This document shows, piece by piece, positions 31,309 through 43,179 of a stretch of DNA of 64,000 nucleotides. A program made the position numbers and the translations under genes. Origin of the DNA: Sphaerulina vaccinii. Taxonomy: Eukaryota; Ascomycota; Dothideomycetes; Mycosphaerellales; Mycosphaerellaceae. The DNA is taken from the NCBI GenBank assembly GCA_022570795.1, contig JAKUDP010000001.1:1116001-1180000 (forward strand), written 5' to 3'. The notes beneath the pieces were generated by a model that did no database searches, had not been told where the DNA came from, and saw only the letters and a program-made list of their open reading frames with translations. Within the stretch, counting starts at the first letter, position 1. Each line of letters begins with the position of its first letter.

Positions 31309-33174
31309 CTTGTCGATTGAGACCTTGCAACTCAGAAGTCGGACCTTGGTGTAGGAAGAGCGTACCAATGGTATCTACTGTCGAAAGCAGTGATAGCTAA
31401 GTAGTACAAGCACTACTGTAGAACAGTGGCTAGAATGATGTCGACAACCCGACGACATCGCACATGCATCCACCATGTGTGCCACGTGCCCCAGCCTGTT
31501 TGCAATGCCATAGTGTGAACTCAATGTACGCCCTTCCACTTGAAGAGTAATAGTAACCGCGTCGACAGAGTCTGGTTCGTTCTAAGGACGCAAGTCCGGC
31601 CGTGTCTAGAAGTCCGCGAACGATCATTGGCAGATATGCGATCTGGATTGTGATGATGCTGTGGCTGAACCCTTCGAAAGATGTTTTACACGTGCATGTG
31701 CGTGGCGCACATCGAAGCTTAGGCTTTGGTGCGACATATGGTTGGTTGGCACAAGACGCCCGGCAGACGCCATTTCATTTGTGTAGGGCCTTGCACCGAG
31801 AGCCTCGTACCTTTCGTCGCCATCTCTTCTAGCATATGGAAGTACGGTTCAACCATGTTCGGAGAGGCAGCAAATTTTCTCGTTCTGAGTAGGCGTCTCA
31901 AGGACCACGATACAGTCGATACTCTAGCTGTGCTCTATCCGTCGCAGTGTGATCGCAGGCTGATATATTGCAGTACATCGAGTTCAAAGCCCGCATGGCT
32001 ATACCATCAGTTCCAGCGATGGCAGCGTCGATCCGCCATACGCGCGTGCAAGCTAGACAGGAATGCAGCTAGAGGCAACGGAGGTGTATGCATCGCAGCA
32101 TAGATCATCATCCTTGACTGTCAGCTACTCGGCGTCTTCCCGTTCCCGCCAGCACCTAGGTGAAAAGTTGCCAGAACAACGCCGTAAGTGTTGACCCTCG
32201 AGTCATCTTTCTGGCATGCCTTCTATCGAGAAGTCGCTCAGTATACGTGCATGCAGCAGTATGGTTTCAGGCAAAACCCTGCCAACCCTGGAGAAACGGC
32301 TCAAACGACTTCCTCGTTGTCAGTCTTGGGCTGAGTTCCTATGCATTTAGTCTTTCCAGATTTCAGGGCCCTTAACCCAGCATACCGTGTACGCTCCATG
32401 ATCGTAGCCTGTTTCCCAGCGTACGATGGGCTTATACGGCTGGCACGGCGTACAAGAATCTTGAGTCTTTGGCAGTCAGACCCTAGGATGCTATAATGCC
32501 ACGAAATGCCACCTGAACAATGTCGGCTTCTCTTTTGGTGCCGGGAGTCCAGCTGAAAGGTCCATTTGAGCTGAGGCGCAATCAAATTGGATCTGTCGCG
32601 GTCGTAGCAGCCCTGTCGGTCGTGAGGAGGCGGCAGGAGGCGAGAATGGTGAGCGTCGCGGCTATATATGAGACCAAGCTGCCACTGCCTATCTTTGAGG
32701 AGTGTGCCAGCTCAGAACGATGTATATTGGACATCGATGGGAGTCGTGATGTCAAGCCGGAGCTGGAGGTACATGATGGTCCACATGGCCGCCATGAACT
32801 ACTCAAGGAGAATATCGCGGGAGAGGCTCCTGAGCTGGCCGTGCCAGTGGAATTGGAACCACCATGGGAGAAGTGTGGTGGATGTATTGGAGATGGATGA
32901 GATGATCGCCGAACAAAAGATACCTGGAAGGCACGTTTCTTGGCAGTCATGACTCGCGAAACATGTTCACCTCAAGCGCCTGCCTCGGCCCTCTTCCTTC
33001 GACTCCATGCTCATCAACAACACACCAGAGATACAAGCCGCCTGATGAGCAGACCGCAGAGACAAGAATGAACAGAAATCGAATTTGAGCAATGAAATAC
33101 AAGGAAGCCATGCCAATGGATCATGTCAATGAGTGCTGATACCAATACGACAAAGCTCCCGAATCAACAATGAT
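31309..33174. other. Large gene-poor stretch
   Basis: About 1.87 kb between the aquaporin start and the next gene's stop (both minus strand). Two overlapping open frames cover 32520-32952 on opposite strands (126 and 122 codons), with Ser/Thr/Pro-rich or acidic composition. Neither has a recognisable domain. A small or decayed gene here cannot be excluded. Confidence 0.35.
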
Positions 33175-34354
33175 CTACTGCTTGATGTATGGAATACCAG
33201 TCAGCTTCATTCCTCGCTCACTCAGCTGAGGCTTGCCTGACTTCGGCACGTCATGATCCAACTTATCCAACTCGCCATTCCTGTACAGCGGCTGATGTCC
33301 GACATGTGCAGCGTTCGGCCAGTGCGTGGTAGCCTGGCAGTCCTCGAAAGCCTGGATACATGTTAGCACGCTGCAAACCACCTCACACTCTTGCATTGAC
33401 TCACCTTCTTCTTCCTCAGTAAGTCCTCCTGGCTGGCATCGCTAACAGGCATATAGCACGTATACACAGCAAACCTTGGCTGTGTTGTCGTGGAGCTGAG
33501 ATTGTAGTGCGGAGTACGAGAGTCCCAGACAACAAGATCTCCAGGCTCCATGCTGACCTTATGCCACTTGAGACCTTTGTCTGCGAACCACTTCATGCCA
33601 GCCGGTGTGATGCCGTACCACTCCTTCGTCCTAGGAGACCATCAGTATACGATCAAGTCCAATGTCGACTTCTGACTCACCATGCTGGTATACGATCCGT
33701 CTCATTCTCAAACTCCCTATGGAACTCCTCGCTGAGCAAGTGGCCACCTGTGCATGCGATCAGACCACCATCATTCGGTCCGTTCGGCAAAAGGTTGACC
33801 AAGCCTTGCAAGCATCTGAAGCCAGGTCGTTCACGATCTTGGTCTTGATGTGGCCAAGGTGTGTTAGGCTGGATATCCGTTCGACCAGGAAAGCCAAAGT
33901 TGACAGCATCGAACGAAACGATGAGATCTTCAGTCTCATACACCTTCTCGAAGGCACCCACGACTCCTGGCTCGCATCGGATATCCCAGGTGAACTTCTC
34001 GTGTGGCAGACCATAGCCGGCACACATGCCTTTCTCGCCAATGACTGGGAGGTAGTCGCCATGTCTGGTCTTGGGGTCGTTACGATCGAAGCCGAGTCCA
34101 CTGTCTCGGAGTCAGTGATCCACACCAACCAACCAGGACTGTGCTGCGACTCACAAGTTCTCAAGCCAAGTGTACATCTGGTCAGCATACTGGTCTGCCC
34201 TCTCGCGAGGGACAGCACCTTTGATCACAGCATAACCATCCCGTAAGAGATCGTCTCTGAAGTCTCCATAGGTATGTTGAGAGCCCCGAAGGAACAGCTT
34301 GTGTGCGGCTGTGGGGCCAGGGATGAATTCTGTGGTAGTGGTAGTAGTAGACAT
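33175..34354 (-). CDS. Phytanoyl-CoA dioxygenase (PhyH)-family oxygenase
   Basis: Four exons: 34354-34155, 34100-33681, 33630-33405 and 33351-33175 (340 residues). All donors are GTGAGT. After a poly-Thr start (MSTTTTTTEF) the PhyH features appear: DLLRDGYAVIKGAVPRERAD, then NTPWPHQDQDRERPGFRCLQ with the iron pair H151/D153, LVNLLPNGPNDGGLIACTGG, and WDSRTPHYNL with the distal iron His, followed by RFAVYTCYMP where Arg would contact 2-oxoglutarate. These are non-haem Fe(II)/2OG oxygenases hydroxylating small molecules. Fungal members of this type with PHQD are mostly uncharacterised. No peroxisomal targeting signal is visible (C-terminus PYIKQ), so a role in phytanate oxidation itself is unlikely. 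Confidence 0.88.
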
Positions 34355-35553
34355 GGCTAACGAAATGATCAGTATATGCTTTGCAAAGAACGCTGGATCG
34401 TTCGTTGAGAAAGAGGCGACCTTATACATTTGGAGCCGCTCGAGTTGCCCTATCATGTCAGTGATCACACCTTTTCGAAGGCCGACATCATGTTGCGCCG
34501 CGGGCAACTTCTACCCAGCCCGATCTCCGAAAGATGAGCGAGTTCGTGACATTCCGTTGGTAATGCGCGGACTGTATGTCACCTGTTTGTATATGCCGCC
34601 GTTGTAGGCTCAAGAAATGCAATCCTCCTTCCTTTACACGTCAAACGACCATTTCGCATCGTATTGCCTGCATAACGCGCTTGCCCGACAATCAATGTTG
34701 TTTGTAGATGGGCGTCCAAGCGATTGTCAAAGGAGATGTTGATGACAGCGAGAGGTATGGTATCGCAGCACTACCACCACATCTCGAAGCCTCATCAAAC
34801 CTCCCAACCGTCCTCCCACTTCTTTACGCCCGTAGTCTTCCAGTCCCATCAGCCTGCCGTACCAGTATTGCACTCCATATCTTCGTCCCACAATTGGGCT
34901 CGAATTTCCTCTAACTCCTGCTTTACATTCCATTCCAACTTATTAGTCCACACCTTTCCGTTATATAAGCTCTCTACGCCATTGCAGCGCCTTCCCTGAA
35001 CTTCCGGGCGTCTCTTTGCGACAGCTCATCTACTTTGAGGTATAAGAGACCTAGATAAGCAAGTTCGTTATCGCCTACATCCGCCCCGATGGCGTTGATG
35101 GCATCTGTGAACCCGGAACAGAGTTTCAATCCCTTTAAGCAGTGGATGGTAGAAGGGCTATAGAAAATAGCGATTGAAAAGAGTATGTATAGTTACCTGT
35201 TACTTGTACTGACTTGGTAACAGACCAACTACTAATCCAGTCCTCGAATCTTGGAGTATACCGTGCCTTCATGGACTGCATCTTTGCTTGGCTATTGTAT
35301 ATATGATATAGTGTATCTGCTAAGAAAACATCAGTCAACTTAGGAAGGCGGAAACAGAAGGTTACCATCATATTCGTTGCTTAGCAACCAGAGCTCACAT
35401 AGCTGCAGTAGCAAACAAGCTGACAAAGGACGAGACCTATAGACACGGCACACAACTCGTGCCATGGAAGTCAATTCGTCTTCTACACAATATCTACAAG
35501 TCAGTCACACGGTATATTAATTTCCTGCTCTCGGTCTCGGTCATCATATCTTC
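34355..35553. other. Gene-poor stretch
   Basis: About 1.2 kb between the PhyH start and the EDE1 stop. A TATA-like TATATAAG lies at 34962-34969. A 24-codon plus-strand frame (35089-35163) lies downstream of it. No established gene. Confidence 0.35.
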
Positions 35554-38500
35554 TCACTGGCTTGTTAGATGATCAACAGCCTAAAACTCGGAGTCAGCAT
35601 TCACCAATCACACTTGTTAGATGATCAGTACTCACCCTGTTTATGTCATAATCAAATTCCTCCAATGCAGCCAAAGCCTGTCCTCTAGGATATCCCATAC
35701 CAGTCAATCTCTTCAAAATCGGATCATCGTGTTCAGTGCCAGGAGTCAAAGCACCGCCTCGATCAGGCACATTCTTAGGGGGCTGCGCAGCCAAAGAGCC
35801 CGGTGCAAAAGAAGGCTTCGAAAGAGGTAGGCGTGAGGCTGTAGTGGGTCCTGTCACACTCGTACTCACTCCGGAGCCATTTGCGCCGCTTGACTCGCCC
35901 CATGGATCACTGGTGTTAAGGCTCGTGTCGATTTGTTTGCTGTTGTCCAGTCCCGAGAATATCGCGTCCCAATCGTGTTGGCCGTTCTGTGGACTCTGCT
36001 GGATGCTCGAGCTGCTGCTCGCGAGTGTAGGGTTGTCGAATGCGGACTGGTAGCCAGCAAAAGCACTCGATGAGAGACTATCGTTATGTAGACTGCGACT
36101 GGCAGCTACCGGTGTCTGTTGAGACGAGGCCATGGTGGTGGTCATACTTGCTGCGGGTGAGTCAAATGTTGGGCTGAACTCGTCGCCGGCGCCATTGAAG
36201 CCGAACTCGAATTCGCTGCCTGTCTTATCAGCTTCTTTGGCTTCGGCAAGGTCGTCAAAGTCATCAAAGTCATCGAATGCGCCTTTCGGAGCGGAGGTTT
36301 GAGCGGGAGCCGAGGTCGTCGCCACACTCGGGAAAGGGTTAGCACCGCTGGAAGTCGCAGGCGGCGTCTGCAAAGCTGCCTGCTTGCTGGACTCTGGCGC
36401 CACTTCGACTGCGGATGCTACAGTCTGCGGTGCTGCATCTGCCTGTGAGGCATCTGTCGGGTCTTCTCGTGACGGTAGCAAACCATCAAACTCAGGTGGG
36501 AACTGACTGTCATCGGCGTGCTCTCCACTTCCACCATGCGATACCTTGTTGCTGCTATCCTGGTATACCGGAGGCGATCGCTGAGCATCAGCGGCTGGTG
36601 GGTGTGCACTCGACGACGGTTGTGATAACGACAAAGCAGACAGAGCTGCGGCAGAAGTTGAAGAATCGTCGGCAAGACTTCGCTCGATCGTCTGCGGTGC
36701 TTGAGAGCGTTGTGGCGATGCAGCTGTGAAGTCGTCATCAAAGCCACGAGAGTCATCGTCATCGTCGCTACTGTCGCTTTCGCTGTAGTCTCGCTCGAGG
36801 GAATTGACCGGCGGGAATTCCGAGCGGCTGGAGCTACCTCCTAATGCTTTCGATGTACTCGGCACTGCGAATGGGTCGTCGTGATCAGCCTCCTTGGACT
36901 TCTCGCTGTCGCCGAAGCCATCAAAGGCAGAGTCGAAGTCGTCTTTAGTCGCAGCTGGAGTCACTGCGCGTGATGCGAGTGGGGTCTCTTCTACTGGAAA
37001 CGCACCAGGAACACCCTCTGCTGCTGCTGTTTCCGTATTCGGGTTCTCTGAAAAGGATCCCGGCGGATGTAGAGAAGCAGCACCAGGAGTCGGATAGAGA
37101 TCTTTGGGTGTATCAGTGCCTCCGGCCCTGCTTGGCGGTGGTAGTACTTTCGTCGAGTTGTTATCCGTGCCATCATCCTTATCCTCTGGCGGAACGATTG
37201 GCAGCTGTGATGCAGAGAACTGGCGATCTTGAGGTGGTGGAGGAGGCTCATTCGCAGCAGGGCTCTCGTAAGCCTTTTCGGAGAGTGGTGGCGTCGCTGC
37301 AGGCGTATGTTGGCCGACTGAAGACACACTTTGTACAGAGTCTGACATACCAGCAGCCACAGCAGCACCAATTGCAGCCCCACCAACGGCACCACCTGCG
37401 ACCGGGAGTGTACGAGCGACGAAGCTAGTGGCAGGTGGAGTACGCGTCCTACTGCTGGCTTCTCCCTGGGGTGCAAACGCACCAGGAGGTCCGAATAGAG
37501 CATCGAATGCGCTCGGTGTAGGTCCGCCTGTTGCCTGGGGACTTAGGGCGCGCTGTTCGCCACCCTCGTTGCTTGCCTTTCTGAAGAATGGGTTGTTCGC
37601 GCTCAAAGTGCTAGCTGGGCTTGCCATTCCCGGACTGGCGTAGCCTGATGCCGCTGCTGGTACTGGAGCTTCTGCTGGCTGTGATCGTGCGTGTTCTTCC
37701 CGTTCTGTAGCCTCACGCTCGAGATTCGTCTTTTCAGACAGTATCTGGTCGCGTGCGCCCTCACTCGTGGCAAGCTGCTTCTTGTTAATGCTCACCATTC
37801 CCTTTTGCTGTCTAGCCTCTAGCTTGAGCTTCTCAATCTCTGGCTTGAGCCTTGCTACCTCAGCGTTGACCTCTGATAGTCGCTGCTTAAGACTGGAATT
37901 CTCTTGTTGATCGGCTTGTAGCTGCTGCGACACCGTCTGATGCTGTGTTTGCAGATCTTGATAGTTGCCTTCCAGGAGTGCCAGCTCTTGGCTCAGCTTC
38001 TTCGTCGAGTCACGAGATGAGGCAAGTTGCGCTTCCAATTCCTTAACAGCGCGCACCTCCTGTTCAAACTGTGTCCTGAACTGCTGCAATCGAACTTCCA
38101 GGTCACGTTTCTGCGAACTCGTCTGATTCAGCTCAGCTTGTGTGACACTCTTCTTGCTCTGAGTCTGCTCCATCTGTCCACGAAGGTTGCCAATCTGGTT
38201 GCTCATGTTCGCCAGCTCAGTAGTCTCGTTTGTGATTTTGCTGGATTCCGCAGCGTGAGTCTCATTGTCGCCTAGCAGATCATCGTTGGCCGAAGGTTGA
38301 GGTGGTGCACGTGTGGTGGCTCCTTGGTTCGATCCGAACGAGCCACCGGTGTTCTGCTGTGCGAGGGTGGCGCCGAAGGCAGACGAGGGAATAAAAGGCT
38401 TGAACAGTCCAGCCGGTCCGCCCGTCGACTGTGGCTGGAAGCGCTGTGGGCTGCTAGGAGTGGCAGGAGATCCTCCTGCGAAGGGGTCTCGCGATGCAGA

Positions 38501-39878
38501 AGCTCCTGTCCCTTGCGGCTGCAAAGGCGGCGCTTGGGGAAGCTGGGGCTGAGCAGGCTCGTCTAGACCGAACAGATCATCGGCAGCAGACTTTGGCATG
38601 GCGGGTTTCTGAGCCGCGTTGTCAAACGCCGGAGCTGTAGACTGAGGCTGCTGCTGCTGCGCTCTCATGCTCGGAGGTATGAGGGCAGGTGGCAAGAAGG
38701 CAGGCAGAGGTGGAGCGTTCGGTGCTCGCTGCTGTCTGATCAGATACATTGCCACTGCAAACTCTTCCTTGTTCAGCTGGCCTTCGCTCTTGATGTCTGA
38801 CAAATCCCAGATCTGAGCAAGAGAGTCTTCGGGAAGTCCAGAGTTTGAGAAGAACGATACGGCTTGCTCTCCAGTGATAATTCCTCGCCCGACAGTATCA
38901 ATTGTGGCAAAGAACTGATCAAACTTGGCCTTGTCTGCAGGCGTGATTAGCCAAGGCTGGCCAGTAGTCTGCGCAGAGATAGTTGGAGGAGTGCCGTATG
39001 TTGGTGGACGTGCTAGAGGACTTTGAGCGCGTGCAGGACCAGTGGGTTGTCCCGTAAGCTGTCTCGGTATAGGCGTTGGCCCAGTGCCTGTTCGACTGCC
39101 TCTCCGCGCCGCAGCTTCATATAAGCCTTGCGGAAGTGTAGCGGGCAAGGCTGCCATTGAGCGCGTCTTCATGCTCGTCAAGAGATGCATCGCCACGATG
39201 AACTCCGCCTGATCCAATGCTCCTCTCTGCTGACGATCCGCAAGCATCCAAATGCGCCCAAGTGTCTCATTTGGCAGCCCAGCTCTTTCGAATATCGCCT
39301 TTGCAGTCCCTCCATCGAGCAGTCCATTCTGTGTCCCTGAGTGCTCAAACAGTGCCGTATACTGCTGCACTTTCCCAGGATCGAGCGGAGGTACTCGGAT
39401 AGGAGCAGAGCCGGATAGTTGAGGCTGTATCGTGTTCGCTGGGAATCCTGCTGCAACTGGACTAGGCGCTGCTGCTGGTCCGTCTACGCCAGGTATCTGG
39501 AGTCCCTCAAACTTAGGCACAGGGCCAGCCTTGAAGGCCAACTCATTGCTCGGCTGTTTCCCAGCTTGGTAATGCCCGATCAATCTCAACACCATGCAGA
39601 AGCCTGGCTTCGACAGGAAGCCGCGGTTCTCTGTGTCTGCAATTTGCCATATCTCGCCGAGGACATCTGGCGAAACTTTCGTACGCTCGAAGAAGTGAAC
39701 AGCGTTCTCGCCCGTGACGACGCCGAGCTGGTCCTTGTCGGCCTGGTTGAAGAGGAAGGCAAATGCGCGTTTCTCTTCGGGACTGAGATTCAGGATGGAG
39801 TGATCTAGACAGCTAGTAGTTAGTGATTGTTGTAGCTTCGATAGCTTGTTGAATGCGTCGTGTACCGGACTCTGACAT
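35554..39878 (-). CDS. EDE1: EDE1-like EH-domain endocytic scaffold
   Basis: Three exons, 39878-39866 (13 nt, MSES), 39804-35636 and 35580-35554, give 1402 residues. The first intron (39865-39806... acceptor TCTAG before 39804) joins the start to DHSILNLSPEEKRAFAFLFN. Three EH domains follow: about 9-95 (FLFNQADKDQLGVVTGENAV), 147-245 (LFEHSGTQNGLLDGGTAKAI) and 290-385 (FFATIDTVGRGIITGEQAVS). These bind NPF-containing adaptors. Then come Pro/Gln-rich linkers, a coiled coil at about 520-710 (EQEVRAVKELEAQLASSRDS), a long Ser/Pro/Asp-rich region with FDDFDDFDDL, and a C-terminal UBA domain (ILKRLTGMGYPRGQALAALE). This is the order of Ede1/Eps15, an early organiser of clathrin-mediated endocytosis. 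The last exon supplies AVDHLTSQ, completing the UBA helix. The small first exon is inferred from frame and splice signals. Confidence 0.93.
35561..35627. repeat. 15-bp direct repeat spanning the last EDE1 intron/exon junction
   Basis: CTTGTTAGATGATCA occurs at 35561-35575 (last EDE1 exon) and again at 35613-35627 (inside the 55-nt intron 35635-35581), with a 52-bp offset. See findings. Confidence 0.8.
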
Positions 39879-40728
39879 GGTGTCTCTAGCTGTGCCCGTT
39901 CGGTGCTGCACTCATCCAAGAAGAAGCGTGACAAGCAGTTGCTGTTCTCAATGGCGTTTCAGTGTGTAAATGTCTAGACAATGGTAAGTTGCGCGCAAGA
40001 GAAGTTGCGAATAGTGAGTGGTACAGATGCACGTGCGTGGATGAGGCTGGTCGCTGTGCTGGCTGTGCTGGGAGAAGGTGATCGGGACGGAGCTCACGAG
40101 GAAGTCAAAGCTCGCGGGCGATGTCATTGCACCAGCCAGCAACCTCATCTCCTTAACGCGTCTCTCCACGAACCTGAACACCCTCATCGCCGTGCCATCG
40201 ACACCAGTTCCTATCGATACGCCGTGTCTCCAGAGTAAAGACCGATGTGAAGGAGTGGCAAAGTCGACGCTGGGTCGCGACTTCCCTCCGTGCACATGGG
40301 ATCGCAGCGCTCTCAGATCTGAGATGTTCGCTCTAAGCAGAAGATGCATAGGCTATTGGACTATGAAGAGGAGGTCTCCAGTGCTGAACGGTGGCCGATG
40401 GACTGTATGTTTACATTGGCGTAGAGTATATGTGCAAGTGCCTTCGGAGGCTGAATGGTAGGAGTGTACTTCCTTTTAGATCGAAGATGCTGAATTCACT
40501 TCATGCCTCACTTCGCCCAGCAAATGAGCTTTCACTTCTAGGTGTCCAAAACCTCACTTGCACTGCATCGCATGAATCCTCGTGCCACTCTTCTTTCACC
40601 CACCGACAACGACTCTTCCAAATTGGCATTGGCCGCACAACACACGAACATGACTACCATTTGAATCATCGACGCTTACGAACCTTGAAACAAAACTATT
40701 CAGCACATTCAGAGGTATTCTCGCAAAC
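39879..40728. other. Divergent intergenic region (EDE1 / DUF7918-like gene)
   Basis: 850 bp between divergent starts. Overlapping open frames at 39948-40461 have no recognisable features. Presumed promoters. Confidence 0.4.
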
Positions 40729-43018
40729 ATGATCCATGAAGACGGCCTTGAGGTCTATATGAAGCCAACAGGAGTGAACAATGACGACCGCAAGTTTCGG
40801 GATGTGGCACAGATGCCGGATGACATTCATCATCGACGAAGTGTAGTGCTGGAGACAGAAGATGCTCTGAAAGTCGTTGTGAAGTTCTCGAACAGTTTTG
40901 ATATGCATGGAGCTTCTGCCTTGCACGCGATCATATCGACCAAGACTTCACATGGCAAAGGTTCTTCATGTTCTTTCGTGGCCCGACATGCTCGCGTCAA
41001 AAGTGGTATGATCTACTATAGGGGAGATGAAAAGCACGACCTGAGGTTCGCTGGCTGGAGAATTAACTGTCAGGCGAGCTATGACTATTGCGGACCAGCT
41101 ACAGCCGGAACTGTGACAGTCTTTCTCACCAGAGGTGACCCGCGGTGGAAAGATGGCGCAAGAAGGTAGGAGGTCAGTCTGGTTGATCGTGATGGCACTG
41201 ACTAAATTACAGCATATACGGCCCTGGACTTCCTACGGGCGAGAAACGATTCAAGGAATGGTCCTTTGTCCCGCTCGCAGGAGAGCATGGCAATGTGTAC
41301 AGATTCGAATTTGTGCCGAAACCTTCAGGTATGTGTTGTACAATGTGCAGTTATGCGCAGTAGGCTGATTTCCTGCAGCCGAGTATTGTAAGATGGCGTC
41401 CCGGTCGGAACCTATCCTAGCAGACCCTCTGCCCTTTCTGCCTCCCGGCTACATTCCCGACGTAACATACCATGACGAACTTCAGGCTGCTCGGACCAAG
41501 CGACAGCGCTTGACTGGAGAGTGGCAGGCGAAGCAGATCCAGAGAGTTGATGCACCTATCGAGCAGCCTACTGGCAACAAGCTGGATGAACCCGGTCTAC
41601 CTGACCCACTTCGGCCCGAGGGTCTACCTCCATCGTCTCCCGGCCTACCTGGGCAGACATTGCCAATACGGAGAATCGTCAAGCTGAATGTGATGAGGAC
41701 GGCCAACGCCGTGGACAGCAAGGTCTCTTCGGAGAGCACTCACAGCATTGACATCAAAGCAAGACCAACGTCCCCACCCCAGATCAAGCAGCAGGTCAAG
41801 CGAAAGTCGAGACCTCCCCAAGTATGCGACTGTCCACTTGATCATCGACCTACGCCAAAGCGTCAGCCGTCGACAGCAGTCACACAAGTAAGGGCGCGTG
41901 TCAGACAATCTGGCAGCACTGGGCTAGCTCTGCTGAAGGGCACAAGCACAGTGTATGACGAATCGGCCACGTCCATACTACCTCAGCCTTCCACCGTAGA
42001 CCCAGCTCCTCCCGCACCTCCAGAAGAAACAGCGGCAAAGAAATGTGGCAGCTGCAGGGGTTTCAAGCCGCCGCCACTCGGCAAGAAGATCACATATCGA
42101 AAGGCCAAAGGCAAGTATATGTGCGTGCCACGCAACGCGCCGGACGAGGTCGGACCAGATGACATACAGACGGACGAGGTGATCGTCGGTGCTACTGGGC
42201 CAGGCACTGATGTCGAGCGATACCAGCCCATTCAGCAAACGGAGGGCATCTCTGGCTCTCAATTGAATCTCTTTGAGCTTGCTGGAAGTCTTGCTATACC
42301 AGAGACACAAAGTCCACACCCCCTTTTGCACGAGCAGGATCCAGCTAGAAACAACGCGCAACCTGAAGTGATTCTAGCAGAACCAATACCAGCGGCACAA
42401 CAAGTCACGCCGAGAGATAGCAGCGCTCCAGCACCAGCCTCAGCAACAACTTCAGAGTCGGCCACGGCTCCAGGTACTGGACCCTTGACACCAAGAACTC
42501 AAGAATCCGACTTGAGCGAGCTAAATATACCAAGAAGCGACTCGCTCCCTGAGCCTATGGTTGCAGAATTTGGTCCAACAGCGATCGAGCACACAGCTAG
42601 AGACAGCAGCGCTCCGGCACGAGCTGCAGCTGAAGCTCTCCGTCCAGCCACTGTTGCAGACACTGGCACCTCTACGATTCCAGCGTTGAAGAAGCGCTCA
42701 GCCGAGTCATCGGACGATCAGCCTGCAGCTAAGTTGCTGCGCACCACGGAGAGCACAAGCTCGGCAGTATTGCATCGCCACAGCAGGATCAAGGCCGAAC
42801 CAGACGAGGATGATGTTGACCTTGTCGAGGTACCCGAGCCAGCAAAGAGTCGTCGCGAGAAGCGTCTTGAGGAGGAGTTGGCCGAGATACAGCGAGAGCG
42901 AAGGCTGCTTCATTTGGAAGGTAGAATGAAGGACGTGGAACGTCGGCTCAAGGCGGAACGAGATCGCAAGCGACAAGCTACTATCAAGGTGAAGGCGGAG
43001 GTCATTGAGCTGGATTAG
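40729..43018 (+). CDS. DUF7918-like N-terminal domain protein with long disordered region and C-terminal helix
   Basis: Three exons, 40729-41165, 41213-41328 and 41379-43018 (730 residues). The N-terminal 190 residues (LEVYMKPTGVNNDDRKFRDV, then a beta-rich stretch GMIYYRGDEKHDLRFAGWRI, then EKRFKEWSFVPL) resemble the fungal DUF7918 domain. That is my recollection of the pattern, not a search. Residues 200-660 are Pro/Ser/Thr/Gln-rich, with a possible metal site (KKCGSCRGFKPPP) and two copies of RDSSAPA about 60 residues apart. The C-terminus has a long charged helix (SRREKRLEEELAEIQRERRL). Two psi-K-x-E SUMO-acceptor-like motifs flank it: IKAEPDEDD and VKAEVIELD at the very end. Basic patches suggest a nuclear protein. 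Function unknown. Confidence 0.75.
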
Positions 43019-43179
43019 TCTCTACGGATCTAAGTAGACCCACGGGGGAGATTTGATGCGGTGGCTTATAACAGAGACCAAGGTAAAGCTAGCTGGGTAT
43101 CTCGTGGTTCTGATACTGTAACACTATATGCCTACCCAATCATACACCAATTCTTCATCATTCAGGATGGAGTCTCTGC

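Noticed and set aside
32520..32952. Facing 126- and 122-codon frames
   Set aside because: Not called as genes: no domain, no convincing start or splice support; kept only as an observation.
38297..38566. Plus-strand frames inside EDE1
   Set aside because: Shadows of the Pro/Gln-rich coding strand.
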